Program-made: the position numbers and the translations under genes
Notes under the pieces: model-generated
What the model saw: only the letters and a program-made list of their open reading frames with translations
What the model was told of the DNA's origin: nothing
Database searches by the model: none
From: Streptomyces phaeochromogenes
Lineage (GTDB): Bacteria; Actinomycetota; Actinomycetes; Streptomycetales; Streptomycetaceae
NCBI RefSeq assembly: GCF_001418655.1
Contig: NZ_LIQZ01000116.1
Location: 51,304 to 115,303 of the forward strand
Length of the DNA stretch: 64,000 nucleotides
Direction of reading: 5' to 3'
Shown here: positions 16,003 to 24,235 of the stretch, in pieces
How positions within the stretch are numbered: the first letter of the stretch is position 1
Layout: each line of letters begins with the position of its first letter

Positions 16003-17358
16003 TTACAGGTGGTAGGCGTACTCGGTGAACTCCCAGTCCGTGACGTGCCGTTGGAAGCGTTCGACCTCGTTCCGCTTGTAGGTCAGGAAGGAGGTGGTGA
16101 AGTCCTTGCCGAGGACGTCGGTCAGGGCGGTGTCCGCCTCCAGCGCGTCGAGCGCGGCCGACAGGCTCGCGGGCAGCAGGGCGGACTTGGCGGTGTCGTA
16201 GCCGTAGCCCTCCAGCGGGGCGGGCGGCTCTTCGCCTTCCTGGATGCCGAGCAGGGCGGCGGCGATCGTGCCCGCGATCAGCAAGTAGGGGTTGGCGCTG
16301 GCGTCGCCGAGACGGAGTTCGAGGCGGGCGCCGCTGCCGCGCTCGGGCGGGATGCGGACCATGGCACTGCGGTTGTCGAGTCCCCAGTCGATCAGCCAGG
16401 GCGCGAGAGTGTCCGGTCCGAAGCGCTTGTACGAGTTCACGGTGGGGTTGGCCAGTGCGGCGAGCGCGGGTGCGTGGGCGAGGATGCCCGCCATGGCGTG
16501 GCGGGCGGTGGCCGAGAGGCCGTACGCGCCGGAGGGGTCGTCGAACGCGTTGTGGTCCTCACTGTCGCTGCATGACAGGTGGAGGTGGAACCCGGAACCG
16601 CCCGCGTCGCCGAACGGCTTGGCCATGAAGGTGGCCATGTTGCCTTCCTTGCGGGCCAGTTCCTTGACGGCCGCCTTGAAGCGGAAGGCGCGGTCGGCGG
16701 CGTCCAGGGCCTCCGAGTGGTTGAGGTTGATCTCGTACTGGCCGCCGTCGAACTCGTGGTTGCCGGTGACGACGCCGAGGCCCAGGTCGCGCAGCTGCCG
16801 CAGGGTGCGCAGCAGGTGATTGCCGGGGTCGGCGCGCAGGCCCGCGGTGTACACCGCGCCGGTGGCTTCCGGCGAGCGGCGCCAGCCGGTGGGCGTGCCG
16901 GGGGCGGGCTCCAGGAGGAAGTACTCCAGCTCGGGGCCGACGACGGGGCGCAGCCCCTGCTCGGAACATCGGGCCAGGACAGTACGCAGCAGGTCGCGAG
17001 GTGACTCGGGGGCGGGGCCCCCGGTCGCCGGGTCGGTGACCTCGCCGAGACAGGTGGCGACGCCGGGCTCCCAGGGCAAGGGGGCCGCCGTGGACAGATC
17101 GGGGCGTACGCACACGTCCGGCAGACCGGCGTCCAGACCGCCCGCGACCGGGACCACGTCCCCTTGGGGTGAGGTGTGGTAGACGGCGCGGCAGAAGGCC
17201 AGGCCGTGCTCGGACGCCGACGGCAGGTGGTCCAGCAGGACGTCCCGGGCACGGTCGGTGCCGATGAGGTCGGGATAGATCACCCGGACCACGTCGACGC
17301 CCTCGGCGGCGAGCCGCTCCATGTGCCGGCGGATGTCTGGGGTGTCGGATGTGCTCAC
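16003..17358 (-). CDS. glutamine-synthetase-like gamma-glutamyl-amine ligase
   Basis: 451 residues. Glutamine synthetase motifs are intact: PELEYFLLEP, GNHEFDGGQYEINLNHSE, KPFGDAGGSGFHLHLS, NPTVNSYKR and RLELRLGDASANPYL, covering the metal, glutamate and ATP sites. The context differs from nitrogen assimilation: it is co-transcribed with a P450 and lies near PuuC-, PuuD- and PuuP-like genes. I infer that it joins glutamate to an organic amine, as PuuA does with putrescine or IpuC with isopropylamine. The GTG start at 17358 has AAGGAGA seven bases upstream; the long open frame continuing to 17682 is not used. Two copies of the 18-bp palindrome lie between it and the divergent ferredoxin gene. 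The stop codon is TAA. Confidence 0.85.
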   Translation of the reverse strand: MSTSDTPDIRRHMERLAAEGVDVVRVIYPDLIGTDRARDVLLDHLPSASEHGLAFCRAVYHTSPQGDVVPVAGGLDAGLPDVCVRPDLSTAAPLPWEPGVATCLGEVTDPATGGPAPESPRDLLRTVLARCSEQGLRPVVGPELEYFLLEPAPGTPTGWRRSPEATGAVYTAGLRADPGNHLLRTLRQLRDLGLGVVTGNHEFDGGQYEINLNHSEALDAADRAFRFKAAVKELARKEGNMATFMAKPFGDAGGSGFHLHLSCSDSEDHNAFDDPSGAYGLSATARHAMAGILAHAPALAALANPTVNSYKRFGPDTLAPWLIDWGLDNRSAMVRIPPERGSGARLELRLGDASANPYLLIAGTIAAALLGIQEGEEPPAPLEGYGYDTAKSALLPASLSAALDALEADTALTDVLGKDFTTSFLTYKRNEVERFQRHVTDWEFTEYAYHL

Positions 17359-17477
17359 CAGTGTCTCCTTGGGAGGCTGGGTGGGGACATCCCCCGTGCC
17401 TCGGGGCTCTGGGGATGGGGTGTGTGCAGAGAACGGGATCCGGGGTGCGGGTTCAGAAGGGCAGACCCCGGTACTAC

Positions 17478-17495
17478 TCGTTTGATCCCGAACGG
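17478..17495. promoter_or_regulatory. regulon operator A (TCGTTTG-ATCC-CGAACGG)
   Basis: One of seven copies of an 18-bp palindrome with consensus TCGTTTG-N4-CAAACGA. This copy is the nearer to the GS-P450 unit, about 120 bases upstream of its start, and is almost identical to site F (shared TCGTTTGATCCC core). One half-site is imperfect. Confidence 0.6.
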
Positions 17496-17558
17496 TATGG
17501 AGTGAAGTCGTCGCCCCGCAAGAGGTTGGTCGAGAAAATTTATCCACCTGGACAGGTA

Positions 17559-17588
17559 TTGACCAGAGAGGAAGTGGCTTCCTATGTT
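17559..17588 (+). promoter_or_regulatory. ferredoxin-operon promoter, TTGACC-N18-TATGTT
   Basis: TTGACC at 17559-17564 and TATGTT at 17583-17588 with an 18-base spacer. The -10 box runs into operator B, so a bound repressor would cover the start of transcription. Confidence 0.6.
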
Positions 17589-17604
17589 GTTTGAAGCCAA
17601 ACGA
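17587..17604. promoter_or_regulatory. regulon operator B (TTGTTTG-AAGC-CAAACGA)
   Basis: GTTTG-N4-CAAAC is perfect here. The site overlaps the -10 box of the ferredoxin-operon promoter and directly precedes two leader hairpins. Confidence 0.7.
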
Positions 17605-17607
17605 GTC

Positions 17608-17671
17608 AGGGGTGCGGCTCTTCAGCACCCCTTTGGCCGAGGGGCCCGGCCGCATCCGGGCCGGGCCCCTC
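17608..17671 (+). terminator. two tandem GC-rich hairpins in the ferredoxin leader
   Basis: Hairpin 1 pairs AGGGGTGC (17608-17615) with GCACCCCT (17625-17632). Hairpin 2 pairs 17639-17651 with 17659-17671, 13 perfect pairs with a 7-base loop. Both lie after the predicted start of transcription and before the ferredoxin start at 17730, so they sit in the leader as an attenuator-like or insulating element rather than at a gene end. Confidence 0.5.
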
Positions 17672-17729
17672 TTCAGCCCCACTCTGCTCCGATCTCTGAT
17701 CCGACGCCCTCACCCTCAGGAGGACCGCC

Positions 17730-17918
17730 ATGAAGGTCGTCGTCGACATGAACAAGTGCCAGGACCACGGCCAGTGCGTCTTCGCTGCACCCGACGTCTT
17801 CTCCATGGATGGCGACGGACACCTCGTGTACGTCTCCGGACCCGACGAGGCGCTGCGCGACGAGGTCGAGGAGGCCGCGGACGTCTGTCCGCTGCAGGCC
17901 ATCCGGGTCGAGGCCTGA
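17730..17918 (+). CDS. [3Fe-4S] ferredoxin for the P450
   Basis: 62 residues, the normal size of P450-partner ferredoxins in actinomycetes. It begins MKVVVDMNKCQDHGQCVF and ends with DVCPLQAIRVEA. The C-x-x-H-G-x-C pattern with a histidine where a fourth cysteine would be, plus the distant CP, marks a single [3Fe-4S] cluster. It passes electrons from the reductase encoded seven bases downstream to a P450, most probably the one at 14633-15949, which is divergently transcribed from the same control region. AGGAGG precedes the ATG. Confidence 0.93.
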   Translation: MKVVVDMNKCQDHGQCVFAAPDVFSMDGDGHLVYVSGPDEALRDEVEEAADVCPLQAIRVEA

Positions 17919-17925
17919 GTCCCCC

Positions 17926-19146
17926 ATGGCCGCAACCATGACCGGACGCGTAGTCGTCGCGGGCGCTTCGATGGGTGGTCTGCGTGCCGCCGAGCAGCTC
18001 CGCGCGGCGGGCTGGACCGGGACGATCACGGTCGTCGGCGACGAGCCCCACATGCCCTACAACCGGCCTCCGCTGTCGAAAGAAGTGCTGGCAGGCAAGG
18101 CGCCGTTCGAATCGCTGGCCTTCACGCCGAAGGAGGCCGCCGCCGATGTGGAGTGGCGGCTCGGCACGAAGGTCGTCGCGGCCCGCCTGGACGAACGGAC
18201 CGTCGAACTCGACGACGGCGAGGCCATTCGGTACGACGGACTGGTCGTCGCCACCGGAATGCGCCCCCGGCGGCTGCGCTGCCCCGGCCCGCTCGACGGC
18301 CGTCACACCGTCCGTACCCTCGCCGACGCCCAGGCCCTGCGGGACGAACTGACCCGGCCGGACGCCCGAGTGGTCGTCGTCGGCGCGGGATTCATCGGCT
18401 GCGAGGTCGCCGCCACCGCCGCAGGACTCGGTGTCCGCGAGGTGACCGTCGTCGATCCGCTGCCGCTGCCCATGGTGGGCCCGCTCGGCGAACTGCTCGG
18501 ACGTGCGCTGCTCAAGCGACACGAAGAGCGCGGGGTGCGCTTCGCCCTCGGCGCGGGAGTCGCCGGATTCGAGGGCGGGGGCCGGGTGACCGGCGTCGTC
18601 CTCGACGACGGCACGGTCCTGCCGGCCGATGTGGTCGTGGAGTCGGTCGGCTCGATCGCCAACGCCGAGTGGCTGCAGGACAACGGGCTCGACCTGTCCG
18701 ACGGTGTGCTCACGGACGATCGGCTGCGGATCGGCGGACGCCCGGAGGCCGTCGCGGTCGGTGACGTCGCCCGCTTCCCCAACGCCCGCTACGACGGCAT
18801 ACCCCGCCGCGTCGAACACTGGTCCATCCCCACGGACACCGCCAAGCACGCCGCGAAGGTGCTTGCGGCCCATCTCGCCGGTGCAGATGACCAGTTGGCT
18901 CCATTCGCGCCACTGCCCACCTTCTGGAGCGACCAGCACGAGTTCCGGCTGCAGTCCTTCGGGGCGCCGGTCCTCGGCAAGGACGACGTCCGTGTCCTGG
19001 ACGGCGACCCGGAGGGCGACGTTCTGGTCGGCTACCACACTTCTGGTCGGTTGGTCGGCGTCGTCGCCCTCGGCGGCCAGGCCGCCGCGATGGGCGCCGC
19101 CCGTTATCGCGCCCAGTTGCTCAAGTCGCCCGCCCTCACCGTGTAA
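17926..19146 (+). CDS. ferredoxin reductase, NAD(P)H/FAD-dependent
   Basis: 406 residues. Two Rossmann motifs are visible: VVAGASMGGLRAAEQL for FAD at the N-terminus and VVVVGAGFIGCEVAATAAGL for NAD(P)H near residue 150. The C-terminal FWSDQHEFRLQSFGAP is characteristic of the reductase C-terminal domain of putidaredoxin-reductase-like proteins. It reduces the adjacent ferredoxin in the P450 chain. Starts at ATG 17926 or 17938 are both possible; neither has a clear ribosome binding site and translation is probably coupled to the ferredoxin seven bases upstream. Confidence 0.9.
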   Translation: MAATMTGRVVVAGASMGGLRAAEQLRAAGWTGTITVVGDEPHMPYNRPPLSKEVLAGKAPFESLAFTPKEAAADVEWRLGTKVVAARLDERTVELDDGEAIRYDGLVVATGMRPRRLRCPGPLDGRHTVRTLADAQALRDELTRPDARVVVVGAGFIGCEVAATAAGLGVREVTVVDPLPLPMVGPLGELLGRALLKRHEERGVRFALGAGVAGFEGGGRVTGVVLDDGTVLPADVVVESVGSIANAEWLQDNGLDLSDGVLTDDRLRIGGRPEAVAVGDVARFPNARYDGIPRRVEHWSIPTDTAKHAAKVLAAHLAGADDQLAPFAPLPTFWSDQHEFRLQSFGAPVLGKDDVRVLDGDPEGDVLVGYHTSGRLVGVVALGGQAAAMGAARYRAQLLKSPALTV

Positions 19147-19157
19147 GGAAGCTCGTC

Positions 19158-19964
19158 ATGTCCCCTGTCCGTGGTTACTTCCACCCCAAGACAGCGAGCG
19201 GCGCCTCGTCGCTGATTCCCTCCCCGCCGTGGCGCTACTCGGGTGACCTGCTCACCGTCGAATACCGCACCGACCCCGCCCGGGTGCGCGAACTGCTGCC
19301 CGAGCCGCTGGAGTTGGCCGACGAGGACCCTGGCGCGGTCGCGTTGATCTGGGCCGACTGGCAGTCCTGCTCCACTGCCGGAGACGAACTGCTGGACCCG
19401 GTGCTCGCCCAGTACAAGGAAGCCTTCGCGGTCGTCCGCTGCAAGTACCGGGGGCAGACCTACACCCGGTGCGTGTACATCTGGGTCGACAAGGACTTCG
19501 CCATCGCCCGCGGCCTGCACCAGGGTTACCCGAAGAAGCTCGGATCGATTCACCAGACGCGGCCTCATCCGTACGGCCCCGCTCCGCGGATCGAGGCGGG
19601 GGCTCGCTTCGGGGCAACCCTCGCCGCCGCGGACCGGCGGTTGGCGCAGGCCGTGGTGACCCTGCGAGAGCCGTCCGACACGAACGGCTTCGTCAACAGC
19701 CACCCCATGGCCCACCACCGGTGGCTGCCGTCGATCGAGAAGGGCAAGGGCCTGGCACTCGACGAGCTGATCGAGTCCGGTGCGTCCTCCTTCGAGGGCG
19801 GGCAGGCGTGGGTCGGCGACGCCGAGCTGGAGATCTTCGAGGCGCCCACCGAGGAGCTGGCCCGGCTGGAGATCCGTGAGCCGATCGCCGCCTACTACCG
19901 CCAGGTCGGCGTCGTCTGGGACGGCGGCCGACTGCTGGAGTCCGGCACGTCCGGAGTTGAGTAA
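19158..19964 (+). CDS. acetoacetate-decarboxylase-family protein
   Basis: 268 residues. The chain matches the acetoacetate decarboxylase fold (PPWRYSGDLLTVEYRTDP near the start) and keeps the GYPKKLGSI segment that holds the Schiff-base lysine pair in that family. Members include true decarboxylases and relatives acting on other beta-keto acids or catalysing aldol/dehydration steps. Here it lies between the electron-transfer genes and the ring-cleavage genes, so it may decarboxylate a pathway keto-acid rather than acetoacetate. It starts 11 bases after the reductase with GGAAG ahead of the ATG. Confidence 0.82.
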   Translation: MSPVRGYFHPKTASGASSLIPSPPWRYSGDLLTVEYRTDPARVRELLPEPLELADEDPGAVALIWADWQSCSTAGDELLDPVLAQYKEAFAVVRCKYRGQTYTRCVYIWVDKDFAIARGLHQGYPKKLGSIHQTRPHPYGPAPRIEAGARFGATLAAADRRLAQAVVTLREPSDTNGFVNSHPMAHHRWLPSIEKGKGLALDELIESGASSFEGGQAWVGDAELEIFEAPTEELARLEIREPIAAYYRQVGVVWDGGRLLESGTSGVE

Positions 19965-19998
19965 CCCCCTTACGCACCAAAGGACTTGGAGACCGGAT

Positions 19999-21462
19999 AT
20001 GAGCGAGCACACCCTCACGGTGGCCGGGGTCGCCGTCGACACCCGGCACTGGATCGGCGGCCGGCGCGTCGCCTCCGCCGAGACGTTCACCGATGTCTCG
20101 CCGATCGACGGCAGCGTGATCGGCGAGATCTCCCGCGGTACGGCGCTGGAGGCCGCGGCAGCGGTGGCCGCCGCGAAGGCCGCCTTCCCCGCCTGGGCCG
20201 CCACCTCACGCGCCGAACGCGCTCGCATCCTGCACGCCGTCGCCGACGGCGTGGAGAAGCGGATCGAGGACCTCTCGATCGTCGAGACCACCGACAACGG
20301 CGCGCTGCTGCGCTCGCACCGGCGGGGCGTGATGCCCCGTGTCGCCCACAACTTCCGCTTCTTCGCCGACTGGCTGCTGAAGCTGGAGCACGAGGACTTC
20401 GAGACACGCGGTCACACGAATCACGTGAGCTGGGACCCGGCGGGCCCGTCCGTGCTGATCACCCCGTGGAACGCGCCGCTGATGCTGGCCACCTGGAAGG
20501 TCGCTCCTGCCCTGGCGGCCGGCAACACGGTCGTCCTCAAGCCCGCCGAGTGGTCCCCGCTGACCGCCTCCCTGCTCGCCGACATCGCGGCCGAGGCCGG
20601 GCTTCCCGCCGGGGTCCTCAACGTTGTCCAGGGGTACGGCTCGGAGATCGGCGATGCCCTCACCTCGCACCCGGACGTACGGCGGATCAGCTTCACCGGA
20701 TCGGTGCCGACCGCCAGGCGCATCGCCGAGTCCGCCGCCGGCAACCTCACCCCGCTCAGCCTCGAACTCGGCGGCAAATCACCGCTGTTGGTCTTCGCCG
20801 ACGCCGACCTCGATCTCGCCGTGGACCTCGCTGTCGAGCAGTACGACAACGCCGGCCAGGTCTGCCTCGCCGCCACCCGCTTCCTCGTCGAGGAGTCGGT
20901 CGCGGAGGAGTTCACGCGCCGGTTCGTCGAGAAGGCCGCGACGCTCACGCAGGGCGACCCGCGTCACGAGACCACGGACATCGGGCCCAACATCCACCCG
21001 CGCCAGCTGGAGAAGATCGACGCCTTCGTGCAGCGGGCGCTCGCGGCCGGAGCCCGTGCGGTCATCGGCGGACATCGCAAGGACACCCAGTACTACGCAC
21101 CGACCCTGCTCACCGATGTCGCCCAGGACTCGGAGATCGTGCAGGAGGAGGTCTTCGGCCCGGTCCTGACCCTGCAGACCTTCAGCACCGAAGAGGAAGC
21201 CGTCCGCCTCGCCAACGACACCCGCTTCGGCCTGGCCGCCACCCTCGCCACGGCCGACGCCGAGCGCGCCGAGCGCGTCACCGCCCAGCTCGTCGCGGGG
21301 ACGGTCTGGGTCAACTGCTTCTTCGTACGCGACCTCCAGGCACCCTTCGGCGGCTCCCGCCACTCCGGCGTGGGCCGCGAGGGCGGCACCTGGAGCTTCG
21401 ACTTCTACTGCGACGTCAAGAACACGGTCACCGCACCGAACGGATGGAAGAACCATGGGTGA
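19999..21462 (+). CDS. aldehyde dehydrogenase, HpaE-like (5-carboxymethyl-2-hydroxymuconate semialdehyde dehydrogenase type)
   Basis: 487 residues. Catalytic Glu256 lies in SLELGGKSP and nucleophile Cys289 in NAGQVCLA; the NAD-binding GSVPTAR and WNAPLMLATWK segments are normal for the superfamily. The assignment to the HpaE type rests on its partners: its stop overlaps the start of an HpaD-like extradiol dioxygenase by eight bases and an HpaG-like enzyme follows. In the homoprotocatechuate pathway HpaE oxidises the ring-cleavage semialdehyde. Substrate specificity cannot be read directly. Confidence 0.85.
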   Translation: MSEHTLTVAGVAVDTRHWIGGRRVASAETFTDVSPIDGSVIGEISRGTALEAAAAVAAAKAAFPAWAATSRAERARILHAVADGVEKRIEDLSIVETTDNGALLRSHRRGVMPRVAHNFRFFADWLLKLEHEDFETRGHTNHVSWDPAGPSVLITPWNAPLMLATWKVAPALAAGNTVVLKPAEWSPLTASLLADIAAEAGLPAGVLNVVQGYGSEIGDALTSHPDVRRISFTGSVPTARRIAESAAGNLTPLSLELGGKSPLLVFADADLDLAVDLAVEQYDNAGQVCLAATRFLVEESVAEEFTRRFVEKAATLTQGDPRHETTDIGPNIHPRQLEKIDAFVQRALAAGARAVIGGHRKDTQYYAPTLLTDVAQDSEIVQEEVFGPVLTLQTFSTEEEAVRLANDTRFGLAATLATADAERAERVTAQLVAGTVWVNCFFVRDLQAPFGGSRHSGVGREGGTWSFDFYCDVKNTVTAPNGWKNHG

Positions 21463-22399
21463 GATCGTCGGGGCGGGCCTCCTCGCCCATGTCCCCACCA
21501 TCGTGCTCCCGGAGGAAGACCGGCTGGAACTCAACGAGGGCAAGGAGATCACCCTCGTCACCGGGCTCCGGCAACTCCGCAAGGACGTCTTCGAACGCGA
21601 TGCCGCCAACGAATACGACACCGTGGTCGTCCTCGACTCGCACTGGGCGACGACGGTCGAGTTCGTCGTGACCGCCCAGCAGCGCCGCGCCGGCCTGTTC
21701 ACCTCCGAGGAGCTGCCGCGCGGCATGTGCCGCATGCCGTACGACTTCCCAGGCGACCCCGAACTCGCCCACAACATAGAGAAGTTCGCCGACAAGCACG
21801 GCACCTGGATCACCGCGATCGAGGACGACTACCTGCCGATCTACTACGCCACCACCAACCTCTGGAAGTTCCTGGGGGAGGGGTTGCCCGACAAGCGGTG
21901 GGTGACCATCGGGGTCTGTCAGACCGGCGACATGGAGGACCACCTCCGCCTCGGCCGAGCCCTGGCGGACGGCATCGCCGCAACCCCCGGACGCCGCGTG
22001 CTGGTCATCGCCTCCGGCGCCCTCTCCCACACCTTCTGGCCGCTGCGCGAACTGCGCGACCACGAGGCCGGCGACCCGGTGCACATCTTCACGCCTCAGG
22101 CGCGCGAGGCGGACTACGAGCGCATCGCCTGGTTCAAGGAGGGCCGCCACGACAAGGTCCTGGACACCATGCCGGAGTTCTGGAAGTACAAGCCCGAGGC
22201 GAAGTTCTTCCACTACCTGATGATGGCCGGCGCCCTGGGCGAGCAGGCGTGCGTTGCCAAGGCCCGTCAGTACGGGGAGTACGAGAACTCGATCGGCACC
22301 GGTCAGGTGCATCTGTGGTTCGACCGTCCGGCCGATGGCTGGACCGGCACCGGCCTGCCCGAAGCCCCGTCCCCGCGCACCCCACACAGTCGCATCTAG
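21455..22399 (+). CDS. class III extradiol dioxygenase, HpaD-like
   Basis: 314 residues of the LigB-type family. It aligns by eye with enterobacterial HpaD: an early metal-ligand histidine in LLAHVPTI (His12), VLDSHW (His63), TSEELPRGM, then ASGALSHTFW and a C-terminal IGTGQVHLWFDRP. HpaD cleaves 3,4-dihydroxyphenylacetate between C2 and C3 with non-heme iron. The overlap with the HpaE-like gene and the FAH-family gene 20 bases downstream support extradiol cleavage of a catechol, probably homoprotocatechuate or a relative. Confidence 0.88.
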   Translation: MGEIVGAGLLAHVPTIVLPEEDRLELNEGKEITLVTGLRQLRKDVFERDAANEYDTVVVLDSHWATTVEFVVTAQQRRAGLFTSEELPRGMCRMPYDFPGDPELAHNIEKFADKHGTWITAIEDDYLPIYYATTNLWKFLGEGLPDKRWVTIGVCQTGDMEDHLRLGRALADGIAATPGRRVLVIASGALSHTFWPLRELRDHEAGDPVHIFTPQAREADYERIAWFKEGRHDKVLDTMPEFWKYKPEAKFFHYLMMAGALGEQACVAKARQYGEYENSIGTGQVHLWFDRPADGWTGTGLPEAPSPRTPHSRI

Positions 22400-22419
22400 C
22401 CGTATCCAGGAGCCCCGCC

Positions 22420-23265
22420 ATGCCCGAGTACCGCCGCGTCCTCCTCGACGGCGCCGCCGTCCAGGTCACCGTCGAGGGTGACGAACTCGTCGCCGGAGAC
22501 GGCCGCCGCGTGAAGACCGAGGAGGCGCACCACCTGCCCCCGGTCGTGCCCTCCAAGGTGATCGCCGTGCACCTCAACCACCGCAGCCGCGTGGACGAGT
22601 TCCAGATCCGGCTCACCCCGACGCCCACCTACTTCCACAAGCCGACCTCCTCCCTCAACTCCCACAAGGGCGCGATCGTCCGCCCCGAGGGCTGCAAGTG
22701 GCTCAACTACGAGGGCGAGGTCGCCATCGTCATCGGCAGGACCGCGCGCAACATCTCGCAGGCCGAGGCGGGGGAGTACATCGCCGGTTACACCGTTGCC
22801 AACGACTACGGCCTGCACGACTTCCGTGACACCGACGCCGGTTCGATGCTCCGCGTCAAGGGCTCGGACACGCTGTGCCCGCTCGGCCCCGGCCTGGTCA
22901 CCGACTGGGACTTCCACGGCAAGTACCTGCGTACGTATGTCAACGGCGAAGTGGTGCAGGACGGTTCGACCGACGAGATGGAGTGGGACATGCACTACCT
23001 CGTCGCCGACATCGCCCGCACGATCACTCTCAACCCGGGCGATGTGCTGCTCTCCGGCACGCCCGCCAACTCCCGGCCCGTCCAGCCCGGCGACGTCGTC
23101 GAGGTCGAGGTCGAGGGCCTCGGACGGCTGACGAACCACATCGTCACCGGGCCGACCCCTGTCCGTACCGATGTCGGCGCCCAGCCCACGGAGTCCGAGG
23201 AGGTTCTGTCCACCGCGCTCGGCGGCGACTGGGAGTTCCGCGGCATCAGGGCGCCCAAGCGCTGA
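22420..23265 (+). CDS. fumarylacetoacetate-hydrolase-family enzyme, HpaG-like
   Basis: 281 residues. The FAH fold is clear: KVIAVHLNHRSRVDEF, YFHKPTSSLNSHKG, the metal-site EGEVAIVIG, GYTVANDYGLHDFR, VKGSDTLCPLGPGLV and LLSGTPANSRPVQPGDVVEV. Homologues in this pathway act as decarboxylase/isomerase on the product of HpaE. It follows the dioxygenase by 20 bases with CCAGGAG before the ATG. HpaH- and HpaI-like genes that would finish the pathway are absent from the window. Confidence 0.88.
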   Translation: MPEYRRVLLDGAAVQVTVEGDELVAGDGRRVKTEEAHHLPPVVPSKVIAVHLNHRSRVDEFQIRLTPTPTYFHKPTSSLNSHKGAIVRPEGCKWLNYEGEVAIVIGRTARNISQAEAGEYIAGYTVANDYGLHDFRDTDAGSMLRVKGSDTLCPLGPGLVTDWDFHGKYLRTYVNGEVVQDGSTDEMEWDMHYLVADIARTITLNPGDVLLSGTPANSRPVQPGDVVEVEVEGLGRLTNHIVTGPTPVRTDVGAQPTESEEVLSTALGGDWEFRGIRAPKR

Positions 23266-23407
23266 TGCCGTCCACGAGACGGCCCCGCACCGGGACCGGC
23301 CCAGGAGGCCCCTCGGTGCGGCGCTGTGCGCACCCCGCCCCCGACCGGTCCGACGGGCCGCTCCGGCGTATGCCTGGCCACGAAAGCCGCCGGGTAGGGT
23401 CGCAGCC

Positions 23408-24034
23408 ATGACCGAATCCGCCGATACTCCTGATGGCCGCAAGCCGCGCCGGCGCATGAACTACGGGGAGGGCCGGGAGGCTCTGCTCAACGCCGCCGTA
23501 CGGGTCGTGGCGCAGGGCGGACTGCGCAAGCTCACCTACCGGGCGGTCGCGCAGGAGGCGGGGACCACCCACGGTCTTGTCGTCCACCACTTCGGCTCCC
23601 GTGACGCGCTGATCGAGGAGGCGCTCGCACACGCGATCCGCACCTCGCTGAACACCAGCGCGCTGGAGCCGGGCACCGGCAAGGTCGCGGACTTCTCGGT
23701 GGGAGTGTCCGACATGGTCACCGCCGATCCGGACATACAGGCCTTCCAGTACGAGCTGCTGCTGGAGTCCAGGCGCCGCCCCGAACTGCTGCCGCACCTG
23801 CGCGCGCTGTACGACGAGTACTTCGACGCCGGCGGGCGGGAGCTGGACCGCATGCTGCCCGAGGGGGCCGGCCGGCCGCTGACCCGGCTCGTCTTCGCGG
23901 CCCTGGACGGGCTCGTGCTGCACCAGCTCGTCTTCGGCGAGCCCGAGACCACCGATGCCGCGATCGAGGAGCTGCGCGGCCTGCTACGGCTGCTCGTCGC
24001 CGCCGGGCACGACACTCCGGAAGGCGATGTCTGA
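23408..24034 (+). CDS. TetR-family regulator
   Basis: 208 residues. The N-terminal helix-turn-helix (KLTYRAVAQEAGTTHGLVVHHF, then SRDALIEEALAHA) is typical; the C-terminal helices (FQYELLLESRRRPELLPHL) form a ligand pocket. It lies 142 bases after the HpaG-like gene, same strand, and may be read through from that operon or have its own promoter. The effector may be a ring-cleavage intermediate. It is a second candidate, besides the MarR protein, for control of this region, but no regulon palindrome lies directly before it. Confidence 0.85.
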   Translation: MTESADTPDGRKPRRRMNYGEGREALLNAAVRVVAQGGLRKLTYRAVAQEAGTTHGLVVHHFGSRDALIEEALAHAIRTSLNTSALEPGTGKVADFSVGVSDMVTADPDIQAFQYELLLESRRRPELLPHLRALYDEYFDAGGRELDRMLPEGAGRPLTRLVFAALDGLVLHQLVFGEPETTDAAIEELRGLLRLLVAAGHDTPEGDV

Positions 24035-24188
24035 CCCGCTGACCTGTGCGTTCCGTGGCCCTGGACGTCCGTCGTCCTGGGCCCGGGCGTTGCGCAGCGG
24101 TTACGGTCGAGTAAGGAACCTGGACGTGCCGGGGAATCTCTGAGCGACCCCTTGCCAAACGGATAGTTCCACCCCACTATGAGGCAAC

Positions 24189-24206
24189 TCGTTTGGCCTG
24201 AAACGA
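24189..24206. promoter_or_regulatory. regulon operator C (TCGTTTG-GCCT-GAAACGA)
   Basis: Only one position departs from a perfect 7-4-7 palindrome. It lies 30 bases before the permease start at 24236 and follows a TTGCCA (24152-24157) that could be a -35 element. Confidence 0.7.
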
Positions 24207-24235
24207 TTCCCTCTTCTCCCTGGCAGGTGATCCGA

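Noticed and set aside
16003..17358. Housekeeping glutamine synthetase (GlnA) for ammonia assimilation
   Set aside because: The gene is coupled to a P450 and surrounded by Puu-like genes, and the divergent N-terminal domain differs from GlnI/GlnII proteins. The residues that bind glutamate and ATP alone cannot exclude some activity with ammonia.
14633..23265. A secondary-metabolite biosynthetic cluster around the P450
   Set aside because: There is no PKS, NRPS, terpene or RiPP core gene. The enzymes are catabolic (ring cleavage, FAH, aldehyde dehydrogenases, hydrolases) and share one operator motif.
24152..24169. An eighth copy of the regulon palindrome at TTGCCAAACGG
   Set aside because: Only one half-site (CAAACG) is present; the partner half does not match. 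It fits better as part of a -35 region.
24179..24235. ATG at 24179 as start of the APC permease
   Set aside because: Operator C lies inside this extension and the added residues do not resemble the family. The GTG at 24236 fits better.
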